Source: Flavobacterium sp. N2270
Lineage (GTDB): Bacteria; Bacteroidota; Bacteroidia; Flavobacteriales; Flavobacteriaceae
DNA length: 64,000 nt
Assembly: GCF_025947225.1 (NCBI RefSeq)
Contig: NZ_CP110005.1
Location: 1,674,001 to 1,738,000 of the forward strand
Reading direction: 5' to 3'
Shown here: piece by piece, positions 33,572-42,479 of the stretch
How positions within the stretch are numbered: position 1 is the first letter of the stretch
Layout: every line of letters begins with the position of its first letter
Program-made: the position numbers and the translations under genes
The notes under the pieces: model-generated
Told to the model about the DNA's origin: nothing
What the model saw: the letters and a program-made list of their open reading frames with translations, nothing else
The model's database searches: none

Positions 33572-34468
33572 TTATAAATCCATAAACACATCTTCAATTG
33601 TCGTTTGAGCAGGTTTTATGATAATTTGAGTGTGATTTTTTTGTTGTAAATAATCCTGTAAATCGTTTGGATTAAAGTTTTGATTTGTATCTATATAATG
33701 AATAAATTCTCCAAAAGCATAAACACTAAAATGACTTGGGTAATTTTTTAAATCGTGAATTAATCCGTGTGTGTTTTTAGATTGAATATCATAAATTACT
33801 TTGTCGTATTTTGAAATGATGTTGCTTGGTGAATCGATTTTCAAGATTTTTCCTTTTTGTATTAAAGCAATTCTATCACACAATGAAGCTTCGTCCATGT
33901 AAGGTGTTGAAACTAAAATCGTGATTCCTTTTTGCTGTAATCGTTTTAGCATTTGCCAAAATTCCTTACGAGAAACGGGATCAACTCCAGTTGTGGGTTC
34001 GTCTAAAAACAAAACTTTTGGTGCGTGAATTAAAGCACAACACAATGCTAGTTTTTGTTTCATTCCTCCAGACAATGCTCCTGCTCTTCGTTTTTTAAAC
34101 GGTTCTATTTGAACGTAAATATCTTCGATTAAATCGTAATTTTCTTCAATGGTTGTTCCGAAAATAGTGGCAAAAAAGGTTAGGTTTTCTTCTACTGTTA
34201 AATCTTGGTACAGTGAAAACTTTCCTGGCATATAACCCACAGAATTTCGAATGGCTTTGTAATCTTTAACTACATCATATTCTAAAACTTTTGCGTTACC
34301 TTTATTGGCAATTAAAAGCGTTGTTAATATTCTGAAAATAGTAGTTTTTCCTGCTCCATCTGGTCCAATAAGGCCAAATAATTCTCCTTCATTTACTTCA
34401 AAGGAAACGTCATCAATGGCTTGGATTGATTTGTAGGATTTTGATATGTTTTGGACAGAAATACTCAT
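33572..34468 (-). CDS. ABC transporter ATPase
   Basis: 298 residues. Walker A GPDGAGKTTIF, signature LSGGMKQKLAL and Walker B VLFLDEPTTGVD. The C-terminal extension (about 230-298) is a regulatory tail. In E. coli the two ATPase units are fused as YbhF; here they are separate genes 2 bases apart. Confidence 0.92.
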   Translation of the reverse strand: MSISVQNISKSYKSIQAIDDVSFEVNEGELFGLIGPDGAGKTTIFRILTTLLIANKGNAKVLEYDVVKDYKAIRNSVGYMPGKFSLYQDLTVEENLTFFATIFGTTIEENYDLIEDIYVQIEPFKKRRAGALSGGMKQKLALCCALIHAPKVLFLDEPTTGVDPVSRKEFWQMLKRLQQKGITILVSTPYMDEASLCDRIALIQKGKILKIDSPSNIISKYDKVIYDIQSKNTHGLIHDLKNYPSHFSVYAFGEFIHYIDTNQNFNPNDLQDYLQQKNHTQIIIKPAQTTIEDVFMDL

Positions 34469-34484
34469 TATTTTAAAAGTGATT

Positions 34485-34507
34485 AGTTACTAGTTACTAG
34501 TAATTAG
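34485..34507. repeat. Short AT-rich tandem repeat
   Basis: gtgattagttactagttact and continuation between the ATPase and cupin genes, related to the repeats at 32803 and 20308. Confidence 0.4.
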
Positions 34508-34795
34508 CTATTTAATTAACAGAAAATTACTTTCTTCTATTGCTTTTACTTCATGTTTAATATTTACTTCTATCATTACATAAACTCCGGAATTAAGATT
34601 AATTACAGTTCCTTTTTCATCAGTAAAAACGGCATTTCCAGAAATACAAACTAATAATGCAGGTATTTTTGAAACGTGTTCTTTTAAGGTTTCGCCTTTA
34701 GCAATTTGTAATGAAACAACTTTTTTATCATTTGATTCAAACAACAACTGTGTTTGAACTGCTGTATTTTCGGTGTGAAGATTTTTTAATATCAT
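34508..34795 (-). CDS. Small cupin-fold protein
   Basis: 95 residues, one beta-barrel domain. LKEHVSKIPALLVCISG and IEVNIKHEVKA are the two cupin half-motifs, with few of the usual metal-binding His residues kept. It overlaps the next gene by 4 bases. Probably a redox or metabolite sensor of the stress cluster. Confidence 0.75.
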   Translation of the reverse strand: MILKNLHTENTAVQTQLLFESNDKKVVSLQIAKGETLKEHVSKIPALLVCISGNAVFTDEKGTVINLNSGVYVMIEVNIKHEVKAIEESNFLLIK

Positions 34796-35241
34796 TGGAA
34801 ATATTGATTAAAGGTTGTAAATGATTCTTGAATTTTAGCCAGGTTTTCATTTGATTTATCTTTTGAAAAATCATCAACTAATTCGATATAAGGAAGTAAC
34901 CATTTATGTAATTCATCATGAGCTTGACCTTTCATAGTGCAATTTGATGTTAATAAATCAAGATTTTTTTTCAAATTATCAGCTAATAATTGATAGTTTT
35001 CAGGTGTTTCTTTGTCAAATGAAGTCACGTCATTTTCCATAGTACGAATATGAGCTATCATATCAACATCTACTTTCCATTTTTGTCCATCATTTAGTTG
35101 AATGGTTTCGTCATTTGAATGTTCGTGAACTTCTGTTTTAGTAGCTTGACTTGTTTCAGCAGATTCATTTTTTGCTTTGTCGTTGCAAGAAAAAAGAAAG
35201 AACGTTGATAATAGGATTGATGTAATTTTTAATTTGTTCAT
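34792..35241 (-). CDS. Small lipoprotein
   Basis: 149 residues. Lipobox FLFSC (Cys19). A helical, Glu/Lys-rich body with no recognised domain (ENDVTSFDKETPENYQLLAD). It overlaps its neighbours by 4 bases on each side, so it belongs to the stress operon. Confidence 0.8.
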   Translation of the reverse strand: MNKLKITSILLSTFFLFSCNDKAKNESAETSQATKTEVHEHSNDETIQLNDGQKWKVDVDMIAHIRTMENDVTSFDKETPENYQLLADNLKKNLDLLTSNCTMKGQAHDELHKWLLPYIELVDDFSKDKSNENLAKIQESFTTFNQYFQ

Positions 35242-35639
35242 AATTTTTTAATTTGTTTACTTTTGTTAATTGTAAAATAGGCTAATGCTATAAAAAATAG
35301 GGTTATAATGATTCTAAAAATCATTGCACCAATTGTTTTAGTTTCATGAATACCATCAGCGTATATATAAATAATAAAAACTATGAATGCGTTTATGAGA
35401 ATTAGTGCCGATACTCCTAAAATAGTAGTTGCCCACTTTTTACTTTTTAATATACCATAACTAGCAATTAAATAAATTATACTGCTAATGAAATTTGCCC
35501 AAACAATGAATAAAACGTAATTACCTTCTTTGGCTCTTATTCCAAATAAATCAAAAATAACCGAAGCACTCAAGAACAAAGTCAAAAGTCCAAATGCAGC
35601 TAATAAAAATGCTATACCATATGAAATTAACTTTTTCAT
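35238..35639 (-). CDS. Small four-helix membrane protein
   Basis: 133 residues from the ATG at 35639 (an in-frame GTG at 35645 overlaps the OsmC stop). Four hydrophobic segments at about 5-27, 40-62, 70-97 and 105-127. No family recognised. Lies within the stress operon. Confidence 0.75.
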   Translation of the reverse strand: MKKLISYGIAFLLAAFGLLTLFLSASVIFDLFGIRAKEGNYVLFIVWANFISSIIYLIASYGILKSKKWATTILGVSALILINAFIVFIIYIYADGIHETKTIGAMIFRIIITLFFIALAYFTINKSKQIKKL

Positions 35640-35641
35640 AA

Positions 35642-36094
35642 TCACTCTGTTTTTATTATTGAATTCATAGTAATTTTAGAAATTATTGAATTTGAAATTA
35701 AACATGCAGTTTCCGATTTTTGAATAACTCTTTCAGCTCTTTCACGATTTTTTTCATCATTAATAATAATTGTTGGTTCTAGGATTATTTCACTTATTAG
35801 AAATTTACCTTCTATTTGTTCTAAAACACCTTTAGACTTGCAACTGAAATTTTTAAATTCAAGTTTAGAGTTTTCTGCAATTGCTAAAAAAGTAGTCATT
35901 AAACAACTGCTTACTGCGGCAGTAAACAAGTGTTCTGGAGTCCAAATACCTGGTATTCCTTTTTGAAATTCAGGTGGAGTAGCCACTTCAATACATTTTT
36001 TTACTGCATTAAATTGATTTATTTCGGGAGAACATAAATTTCCTTTACGATCACTGCTCCAATTTACATCAACATTATAATAGTGCTTTTCCAT
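35642..36094 (-). CDS. OsmC/Ohr-family peroxide-reducing protein
   Basis: 150 residues. The two family cysteines are present in SSCLMTTF and TACLISN. The N-terminal part has the GIPGIWTPEHLFTAAVSSC box. Reduces organic hydroperoxides. It follows the Dps gene by 4 bases. Confidence 0.9.
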   Translation of the reverse strand: MEKHYYNVDVNWSSDRKGNLCSPEINQFNAVKKCIEVATPPEFQKGIPGIWTPEHLFTAAVSSCLMTTFLAIAENSKLEFKNFSCKSKGVLEQIEGKFLISEIILEPTIIINDEKNRERAERVIQKSETACLISNSIISKITMNSIIKTE

Positions 36095-36098
36095 TTTT

Positions 36099-36575
36099 TT
36101 ACTTGTTTAAAAACGATGAATACATCCAAATTTGTTTCTCTTGAAAACGGATATAATCACTCATTAAAGCATTTGTACCTTCATCGTTTGCATCGCTTGC
36201 TAATTCAAGAATTGCTCTTTGCATTACAATAACTATTTTCAAGCTTTCAAGAATTTGTGCTACAGCTGTATGACCATCTGAAACTTTATTGCTTTCAATT
36301 ATAGTGGAAGTTTTAGTGTATTCATTATAACTGTGTTCTGGAGTATAGCCCAATGTTAATATACGTTCGGCTATTTCATCGATTTTTAGTAATAAATCAT
36401 TATAAAGTTCTTCAAATTTTAAATGTAATTCAAAAAATTTCTCTCCTTGAATGTTCCAATGAAATCCTCTTGTATTTTGATAGAAGATTGAATAGTTAGA
36501 TAGTAATATATTTAGCTTTTTCGCCAAGTTTTCTACTTTTTTTTGGTCTAAACCAATTGCATTAAATTTTTCCAT
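36099..36575 (-). CDS. dps: Dps-family ferritin-like DNA-protection protein
   Basis: 158 residues. The inter-subunit ferroxidase residues are all visible: His39 (GFHWNIQG), His51, Asp66 and Glu70 (KIDEIAER). Forms a dodecamer that stores iron and removes peroxide. Part of the stress cargo. Confidence 0.93.
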   Translation of the reverse strand: MEKFNAIGLDQKKVENLAKKLNILLSNYSIFYQNTRGFHWNIQGEKFFELHLKFEELYNDLLLKIDEIAERILTLGYTPEHSYNEYTKTSTIIESNKVSDGHTAVAQILESLKIVIVMQRAILELASDANDEGTNALMSDYIRFQEKQIWMYSSFLNK

Positions 36576-36600
36576 TATTTTTTATTTTAATAAGTTAATT

Positions 36601-37011
36601 TTATTTTATTGAAGGTTTCATTTTTAAAAAAGAAACACCAAGCCATACAACTGATGCTGTCATTGCAATAGCTCCTAATAGCACAAAAATTGGTGGAAAA
36701 CCTAAATATACTTCAGATAATATTCCAATTGGCATAAGTAAACCTATTAAAGCCAACCAAGAAATTGCTTTCACATTTTTTAATTCGTTTTGAAAATGAA
36801 GCAATAAATATCCAATTACAATATTTAAAAATGCGAATAAATTGCCATGTACATGAGCTAATCTAGTTTCAAAATGTTTACCAATACTATATGTATTTAC
36901 CCATTCTTCCTTACCCGGAGCAAAATCTCTTAAATAAATTAAAAGAAATCCATAAGCCATAAAAAAGCCCATTGTAAGAAAACCAATTGCGATGTTGTTT
37001 TTACCATTCAT
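36601..37011 (-). CDS. Membrane protein of unknown function with HVHGN motif
   Basis: 136 residues with four helices. HFETRLAHVHGNLFAFLNIV at the start of helix 2 recalls haem-copper-oxidase-like or cytochrome-binding membrane proteins, but there is too little for an assignment. It sits between the HlyD and Dps genes. Confidence 0.75.
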   Translation of the reverse strand: MNGKNNIAIGFLTMGFFMAYGFLLIYLRDFAPGKEEWVNTYSIGKHFETRLAHVHGNLFAFLNIVIGYLLLHFQNELKNVKAISWLALIGLLMPIGILSEVYLGFPPIFVLLGAIAMTASVVWLGVSFLKMKPSIK

Positions 37012-37049
37012 GATTTTTAGTTTTAAGTTAGTATTTATTTTAAATTTTA

Positions 37050-37922
37050 TTAAAATTTAACTTCTGCTGGCATTCCAATTTTCAATGCACCATCATTTTT
37101 TACGATAATTTTTACAGCATACACCAAATTGACTCTTTCCTCTTTTGTTTGAATGATTTTTGGTGTGAATTCTGCTGATGATGAAATCCATGAAATTTTT
37201 CCTTTATAGGGTTTTGTTCCATCTTTATCATCAATAGTTACGTTTACATCTTGCCCGACTTTTATGGATGCTAATTGGGTTTCACTAAAATAAACTCGCA
37301 GTGTCATTTCATTTAAATTTGCCATTTTATATAATGGTTTACCAAAAGCTGTGATTTCGTTTGGTTCGGCATATTTGGCCAAAACAGTACCAGAAATTGG
37401 ATTGAAGATTTTTGATTTTTTTAATTGGTCGTTTATCTTTTCAATCTGAATTTCAATCGATTTAACTTCGTTAATAATTGGTGCATTTTGGGTTTCAACA
37501 CTTTGCATTTGTTGCTTTAAAACACTTACTTTTCCGTTTACTTCATCTACTTGACGTTTTGTTGCAGCACTTTCAGCAAACATATTTTGAATTCTTTTTT
37601 GCTCAATTAAAGTCGTTTTTAATTGTTCGTTTAACACATTTCGTTGTGATAAAACATTAGTTGATTTAGAATAAATCGTATTTTTTGAAGCCAATAATTG
37701 TTGTTTATTCAAATACAATTGAGTGGTATCTATTTGTCCAACTAAAGCGTTTTCTTGTAAAAGATCTCCTTCTTCAAGTTTTAGAAATTCGATTTTTCCG
37801 TTTGCTTCAGATGAAATAGTTATTTCTGTAGCTTCAAAGTTTCCAAAAGCATCTGCTTCATTTTTGTCTTTGTTACAAGAAAATATCGCTAATACTGTAA
37901 TATATAAAATACTTTTTTTCAT
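37050..37922 (-). CDS. HlyD-family periplasmic adaptor lipoprotein
   Basis: 290 residues. Lipobox IFSC. Lipoyl halves flank a long coiled coil (about 75-170): VGQIDTTQLY before it and ILAKYAEPNEI after, then MRVYFSETQLASIKVGQ. Links the ABC exporter to TolC. Resembles YbhG. Confidence 0.92.
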   Translation of the reverse strand: MKKSILYITVLAIFSCNKDKNEADAFGNFEATEITISSEANGKIEFLKLEEGDLLQENALVGQIDTTQLYLNKQQLLASKNTIYSKSTNVLSQRNVLNEQLKTTLIEQKRIQNMFAESAATKRQVDEVNGKVSVLKQQMQSVETQNAPIINEVKSIEIQIEKINDQLKKSKIFNPISGTVLAKYAEPNEITAFGKPLYKMANLNEMTLRVYFSETQLASIKVGQDVNVTIDDKDGTKPYKGKISWISSSAEFTPKIIQTKEERVNLVYAVKIIVKNDGALKIGMPAEVKF

Positions 37923-37923
37923 C

Positions 37924-39174
37924 TTAATGGGTTCCTTTAATAGTTTGATAATTTATTTTAGCCAATTCTAATTGTGTTTGATGTACTTTTTGATTGGTTT
38001 TAGCATCAAAAAGTTGATTTAATTCTGAAACATATTCAGATGTTGTAATCACACCATTTCGCATTTGAGAATCGGAAGATTGAACAACTTTATCCCGTAA
38101 CAGAATAATTTGAGAATCTGTTTTAATAATGGTTTCTAGTTTAGAAATTTCAGATTGTAATTCGTTTAATTGCATTTGATTATTGGTTTCAAAAGTTTCT
38201 TTTTCAGTTGTAACAATTTCTTTTGCAATATCTAAAGCTTGTTTCTCCGATTTTGATTTATTCCAATCAAATACATTCCAATTCAATTTTAAACCTACAA
38301 CATAAAAATCGTCAAATGAATTATTAAGCATGTTCAAACCTGGATTTCCATAACCTGCTTGTCCAAAAGCGTTTAATTTTGGTAAAATTGATTTTGAAAC
38401 TACATTTTTTGAAGCATCTATTTGAGCTTGTTGCAATTCAAAAAATTTCATTTCAGGTCGAATTCCGTTTTTTTCTAAAGCAGAACTAGGTCTTTCTAAA
38501 ACAGAGTTTTCTTTAATAGTTATTGAAGTTAAACCGGCTAAATTTTGAAGTTCTTTTATTCGTTGAAATGTATTTTCAGTTAATGCCTGTTCTAATTTTA
38601 ACAATTCAGCTTCTAAAACTTGTTCAGATGAAGGCAACATAGCACCATTTTTTACACCTGATTTTACTTCTTTTATTTTTGAATGGATAGTGCTTTGTTT
38701 GGCTAATAATAATTCTCTTTGGTCTTGCCATAACAAAATCATCATGTATGAATAATTGATACGAGATTTAAGTTGATACAAATTAACAGCAACTAGTTGT
38801 TGCTGTGTAAGCATTTGAGCTTCTTTTAATTTGGTGTTTGCATTAATCATTCCTCCATTATAAAGTAATTGATTTACATCTAAAGTGGCTCTATATTGGT
38901 CTTTATTTATTGGTTCTACACCAGGTAAAGAAGTAGGTAATCCAATTACATCTGATTGATAAGTTGCCTGTGCGTTTATGTCTATTTTAGGTAATTTTGC
39001 TTTATTTAGAGCATCTATTTCAAACGTTGTTTTTTGTTGTAAAAAATTTGTTTGTTTAGCAATGGGATAATTTTTTTCTGCCAAAGCATAACATTCTTCA
39101 ATCGTTAGTTTTTGTTGTGCATAAGAACTAATAGTTAAAATTAGAAGCAATATTGTTACTAAATTATTTTTCAT
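37924..39174 (-). CDS. TolC-family outer-membrane channel
   Basis: 416 residues with a signal peptide (ILTISSYAQQ). OEP repeats with long helices; LTIEECYALAEKNYPI is the typical start. It is next to the HlyD gene (1 base apart) and behind the TetR gene, so it serves the same exporter. Confidence 0.92.
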   Translation of the reverse strand: MKNNLVTILLLILTISSYAQQKLTIEECYALAEKNYPIAKQTNFLQQKTTFEIDALNKAKLPKIDINAQATYQSDVIGLPTSLPGVEPINKDQYRATLDVNQLLYNGGMINANTKLKEAQMLTQQQLVAVNLYQLKSRINYSYMMILLWQDQRELLLAKQSTIHSKIKEVKSGVKNGAMLPSSEQVLEAELLKLEQALTENTFQRIKELQNLAGLTSITIKENSVLERPSSALEKNGIRPEMKFFELQQAQIDASKNVVSKSILPKLNAFGQAGYGNPGLNMLNNSFDDFYVVGLKLNWNVFDWNKSKSEKQALDIAKEIVTTEKETFETNNQMQLNELQSEISKLETIIKTDSQIILLRDKVVQSSDSQMRNGVITTSEYVSELNQLFDAKTNQKVHQTQLELAKINYQTIKGTH

Positions 39175-39177
39175 AAT

Positions 39178-39789
39178 TTAAATTTTTATTGAATTAATAA
39201 TAAACTCCGATACTTCCGTTTTACGTTTTTTTAATAATTTCTTGTAGCTTTCTTTGTCCATATTCACAAGTGCCATTAATAGAGGTTCACCTATAAATGG
39301 AAAAATATTTAAGGATATAATATTAATAAACAATTGTTCTGCTTCAATTGGTTTAATAATGCCTTTATCTATCGCTTCATTAACCTGAATTTTAAATTTA
39401 TCAATTGTAGGGAAGTTTTTTTCTGCACGAAGCTTTTGTATAAAATCAGGATTTTTACTTAACTCTTGTATTACAAAATTTGGCAAATAAGGATGTTTGA
39501 TTACAAATGCGACATAATTCTCTGTAAATTTTCTTATTTTTTCAATTAAATCGGTGTCGTCATTCAACACTTTATTTAATTGAGGAGCTAACAATTTAAA
39601 AGCACTTTTAAAAACTGCCTCGAATAAAAGTTGTTTGCTTCTATAATAATAATGTAATAATGCCTTATTTATATTGGCTTTATCCGCAATTTCTTGCATT
39701 CTTGCTCCAGCCATTCCTTTCTGTAGGAAAACTTCCTTTGCTGCATTTAATATTTCAGTTTCAGTATTTTCTGATTCTTTATTATTCAT
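39178..39789 (-). CDS. TetR/AcrR-family repressor of the efflux operon
   Basis: 203 residues. N-terminal HTH (ARMQEIADKANINKALLHYY, about 29-48). It is the first gene of the TolC-HlyD-...-ABC operon, 3 bases before it, so it probably represses it; efflux substrates would be the ligands. Confidence 0.92.
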   Translation of the reverse strand: MNNKESENTETEILNAAKEVFLQKGMAGARMQEIADKANINKALLHYYYRSKQLLFEAVFKSAFKLLAPQLNKVLNDDTDLIEKIRKFTENYVAFVIKHPYLPNFVIQELSKNPDFIQKLRAEKNFPTIDKFKIQVNEAIDKGIIKPIEAEQLFINIISLNIFPFIGEPLLMALVNMDKESYKKLLKKRKTEVSEFIINSIKI

Positions 39790-39903
39790 AATGTTTAACT
39801 ATCTGATTTAACTATTTGGTTAACAAATTTATTGAAAATATATTTATTAAACCTTATTTAAGATTTATTTAACATAAATCATTTATTTATATTTGATTAA
39901 TAT

Positions 39904-41157
39904 TCAACTAGAAATTACATTTTTATTTAATTGGCTATTATTTAGAACAGTGAATTTATCTTTTAAAATTTTCATATCATCGCTTACTTTTCTATCTAAA
40001 ACCTTTGCATAATGTTGGGTAGTTCTTAAATTTTTATGTCCAAGCATTTTACTTACACTTTCAATTGGCACTCCATTTGTAAGCGTTACAGTTGTCGCAA
40101 ATGTATGTCGGGCAATGTGAAAGGTTAATTCTTTTTCTATTTCACAAACAGCAGCAATTTCTTTTAAATAGGAATTCATTTTTTGATTGGATAGGATAGG
40201 AAGTAATTTTTCTTGATTATTACTTTGAGGATGGTTTTCATATTTATCAATTATCATCTGTGTAACTGGTAAGATTGGAATTTTAGAAGCACTTTCTGTT
40301 TTCTGTCTGTGTGTAAATATCCATTTCTCACCATCAATACCGAAGCTTATATGCGACTTTGTTAAGTTTTTGACATCTATGTAAGCAAGACCAGTAAAAC
40401 AGCTAAAAAGAAATATATCGCGAACTAGTGAAAGTCTTTCTGTTTTAAATTCTTTTTCAATTATAGCTTGAACTTCCTCTTCAGATAAATAAACTCTTTC
40501 AACTTCTTTAACTTTTGATTTATAGTTTGCAAATGGGTTCTTGTCAAGCCAGTCATTGGCCAAACATATCTTGATAATTTTATTGAAGTTCTTGATGTAT
40601 TTAACAGCTGTGTTATTCGCACAATTTCTAACACTTCTTAACCAGAATTCATAATCGGTTATAAAAGCGTGATCAATCTTGGTAATATCAATATCTGAAA
40701 TATTATATTTCCATTGCATGAACTCAATAGTGTGTTTTAAAGAAGTGTTGTAACGTTCTAATGTTCCTGGTGCATATTCTTTACCTACCAATTCTTTTAT
40801 TTTGTTGTTATGGTCTTGGAATATAGGAACTAACATTCTTTGACGTTCTTCGGTTCCGAGCAACTTATTTTTAAAGTTTTCAATTGATAATGTTTCATTA
40901 CGATGGAGTAGTTCCATTTGAGCATCTAATACTTTAGATTTCATTAAATCAAGGTAGCTATTGATTGAACGAGCTTCTTCTGTTGTACCTTTCATTTTAG
41001 CTAATTCGCTTGACCATTTTGATTTTTCTACAAACTTTTTGGTGCTAAACTCTAAACGTTTACCATCGACTGTTAGTCTTACATAAATTGGAAGTAGTCC
41101 GTTTGAATTGGCTTTTGTGCTTTTAGCATAAAAGTGAAGTGTGATTTTTGTTTTCAT
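39904..41157 (-). CDS. int: Tyrosine integrase, CTnDOT/IntDOT type (element 2)
   Basis: 417 residues from the ATG at 41157; a TTG four codons earlier is also in frame. Domain plan and active site equal those of the first integrase: HIARHTF, MLGHKN and Tyr383, with Arg I replaced (TGLAYIDV). From residue 107 it differs from the first integrase at only about ten positions. The first 106 residues agree at about 51 (hand count). This fits the same core site but different arm sites. GGTCACCAC precedes both start codons. It lies 275 bases from the tRNA. Confidence 0.93.
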   Translation of the reverse strand: MKTKITLHFYAKSTKANSNGLLPIYVRLTVDGKRLEFSTKKFVEKSKWSSELAKMKGTTEEARSINSYLDLMKSKVLDAQMELLHRNETLSIENFKNKLLGTEERQRMLVPIFQDHNNKIKELVGKEYAPGTLERYNTSLKHTIEFMQWKYNISDIDITKIDHAFITDYEFWLRSVRNCANNTAVKYIKNFNKIIKICLANDWLDKNPFANYKSKVKEVERVYLSEEEVQAIIEKEFKTERLSLVRDIFLFSCFTGLAYIDVKNLTKSHISFGIDGEKWIFTHRQKTESASKIPILPVTQMIIDKYENHPQSNNQEKLLPILSNQKMNSYLKEIAAVCEIEKELTFHIARHTFATTVTLTNGVPIESVSKMLGHKNLRTTQHYAKVLDRKVSDDMKILKDKFTVLNNSQLNKNVISS

Positions 41158-41283
41158 TGTGGTGACCAATTAATTATTATTCAATTTAAATTTCTTCTTT
41201 AAATCAAACAAGATGTTTACTGACTGAACGAGTTATTGAACATGTCTTTGAACCTAATGTTTGCAGTTGTTGAGGTAATTTAG

Positions 41284-41317
41284 CGAGACCCTAATTTTTG
41301 AATTTTCTAGGGTCTCG
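41284..41317. repeat. Inverted repeat with arm-type sequence, right end of element 2
   Basis: cgagaccct (41284-41292) and agggtctcg (41309-41317) pair perfectly. The longer form ctagggtctcg (41307-41317) recurs exactly at the left end (6222-6232). Candidate integrase or excisionase binding sites. Confidence 0.55.
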
Positions 41318-41373
41318 ATTTTATCTCGATTTAAATAAGATTGAATGAATAATTTGGTATGTCTGCAAAAGCA

Positions 41374-41407
41374 AAAACCCTGTAAATCATAAGATTTACA
41401 GGGTTTT
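41374..41407 (-). terminator. Terminator of tRNA-Ser, carried by the element end
   Basis: aaaaccctgtaaatc (41374-41388) and its partner (41393-41407) form a perfect 15-bp stem with a 4-base loop. On the minus strand it is followed by T-rich sequence and stands 24 bases beyond the tRNA 3' end. Confidence 0.75.
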
Positions 41408-41429
41408 GATACCGTTTAGGATTTTTTCA

Positions 41430-41446
41430 GCGGAGAAAGAGGGATT
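41430..41446. repeat. Attachment site (att) inside the tRNA 3' end
   Basis: gcggagaaagagggatt, identical to 6152-6168. It overlaps the acceptor and T arm of the intact tRNA-Ser, so integration restored a complete gene. Confidence 0.85.
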
Positions 41447-41515
41447 CGAACCCCCGGACCTGTTACAGTCAACAGTTTTCAAGACTGCCGCATTCGACCG
41501 CTCTGCCATTTCTCC
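41432..41515 (-). tRNA. tRNA-Ser (anticodon UGA)
   Basis: 84 bases, minus strand. Acceptor stem GGAGAAA/TTTCTCC, anticodon loop CTTGAAA within stem CAGT/ACTG, long variable arm after it, and T-loop GGTTCGAATCC. CCA is not encoded. It is the integration target of both elements. Confidence 0.95.
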
Positions 41516-41548
41516 AGTAATTATCGCTTTACTTCCGTATTGCGAGTG

Positions 41549-41577
41549 CAAATATAGGATGATTTTTTTACTTACAA
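41549..41577 (-). promoter_or_regulatory. Promoter of tRNA-Ser
   Basis: On the minus strand TTG (41577-41575), an 18-base spacer and TATATTTG (41556-41549): the Bacteroidota -33/-7 pattern. The start of transcription would lie about 30 bases before the tRNA 5' end. Confidence 0.8.
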
Positions 41578-41691
41578 AATAAAAATGATAAAAAAATTAT
41601 ACTTTTTTTTATTTGTTTTCATAACGTTTTGACTTTCAGTTAATATATGGTTTTGTCTTATTAAAATATTTTTTCTTTTCTAGATTTAAAT

Positions 41692-41699
41692 ATCTTTGC
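41692..41699 (+). promoter_or_regulatory. Likely -7 box of the TSUP gene
   Basis: TATCTTTG fits TAnnTTTG and lies 24 bases before the ATG at 41723. No TTG at the usual distance. Confidence 0.45.
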
Positions 41700-41722
41700 A
41701 GTCATATAATTATTTTAAATAA

Positions 41723-42478
41723 ATGGACTTTCCTTTAGAATATCTATTACTTATTCCGATCGGTTTTATTGCTGGTTTTTTAAATACTGTTGCTGGAGGT
41801 GGAACTTTATTGACCTTGCCAACTTTGATTTTTTTAGGATTACCTGCTTCTGTTGCAAATGGTACAAATAGAATTGCAATTTTAGTTCAAACATTTGCCG
41901 CTATAAAGGGGTTTAAGAGCAAAGGAGAATCAATGTACCCATTTAGTTTATATCTTGGAATATCAGCATTCTTAGGTTCGTTTATAGGCGCAAAACTTGC
42001 CATTGATATAAATGGTGAGCTATTCAACAAAATACTAGCATTAATTATGCTTATGGTGTTGTTAATAATTATAGTTAAGCCAAAAGTTAACTTGGCAACC
42101 CTAACTGAAAAAATTACTGGTAAAACATTAGGAGTTTCAATTGTTATTTTCTTTTTCTTAGGAATTTATGGTGGTTTTATAAATGCCGGAATTGGTTTTT
42201 TAATGTTGTTAATTCTTCCTTATGTTAACGGATTGACTCTTTTAAAGTCTAATGTTACAAAAGTATTTGTAGTCTGTATGTATACAGTAGGAGCAGTGTT
42301 GGTTTTTGCTTACGAAAATAAAATAAATTATCCTTTAGCCTTTATATTGACTATTGGTAATGCTTCTGGTGCTTGGGTGGCGAGTAGGTGGTCAGTAAAA
42401 AAAGACGATAAAGTAATTAAACTATTTTTAATAATTACTGTATCGTCTTTAGCTGTAAAATTGTGGTTTTTTAATTGA
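41723..42478 (+). CDS. TSUP-family (TauE/SafE) sulfite/sulfur-compound exporter
   Basis: 251 residues, about eight helices. GFIAGFLNTVAGGGTLLTLPTL at the N-terminus and GFINAGIGFLMLLILP in the second half are the two repeated family motifs. Substrate not certain. First chromosomal gene after the tRNA; convergent with ribB. Confidence 0.9.
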   Translation: MDFPLEYLLLIPIGFIAGFLNTVAGGGTLLTLPTLIFLGLPASVANGTNRIAILVQTFAAIKGFKSKGESMYPFSLYLGISAFLGSFIGAKLAIDINGELFNKILALIMLMVLLIIIVKPKVNLATLTEKITGKTLGVSIVIFFFLGIYGGFINAGIGFLMLLILPYVNGLTLLKSNVTKVFVVCMYTVGAVLVFAYENKINYPLAFILTIGNASGAWVASRWSVKKDDKVIKLFLIITVSSLAVKLWFFN

Positions 42479-42479
42479 T

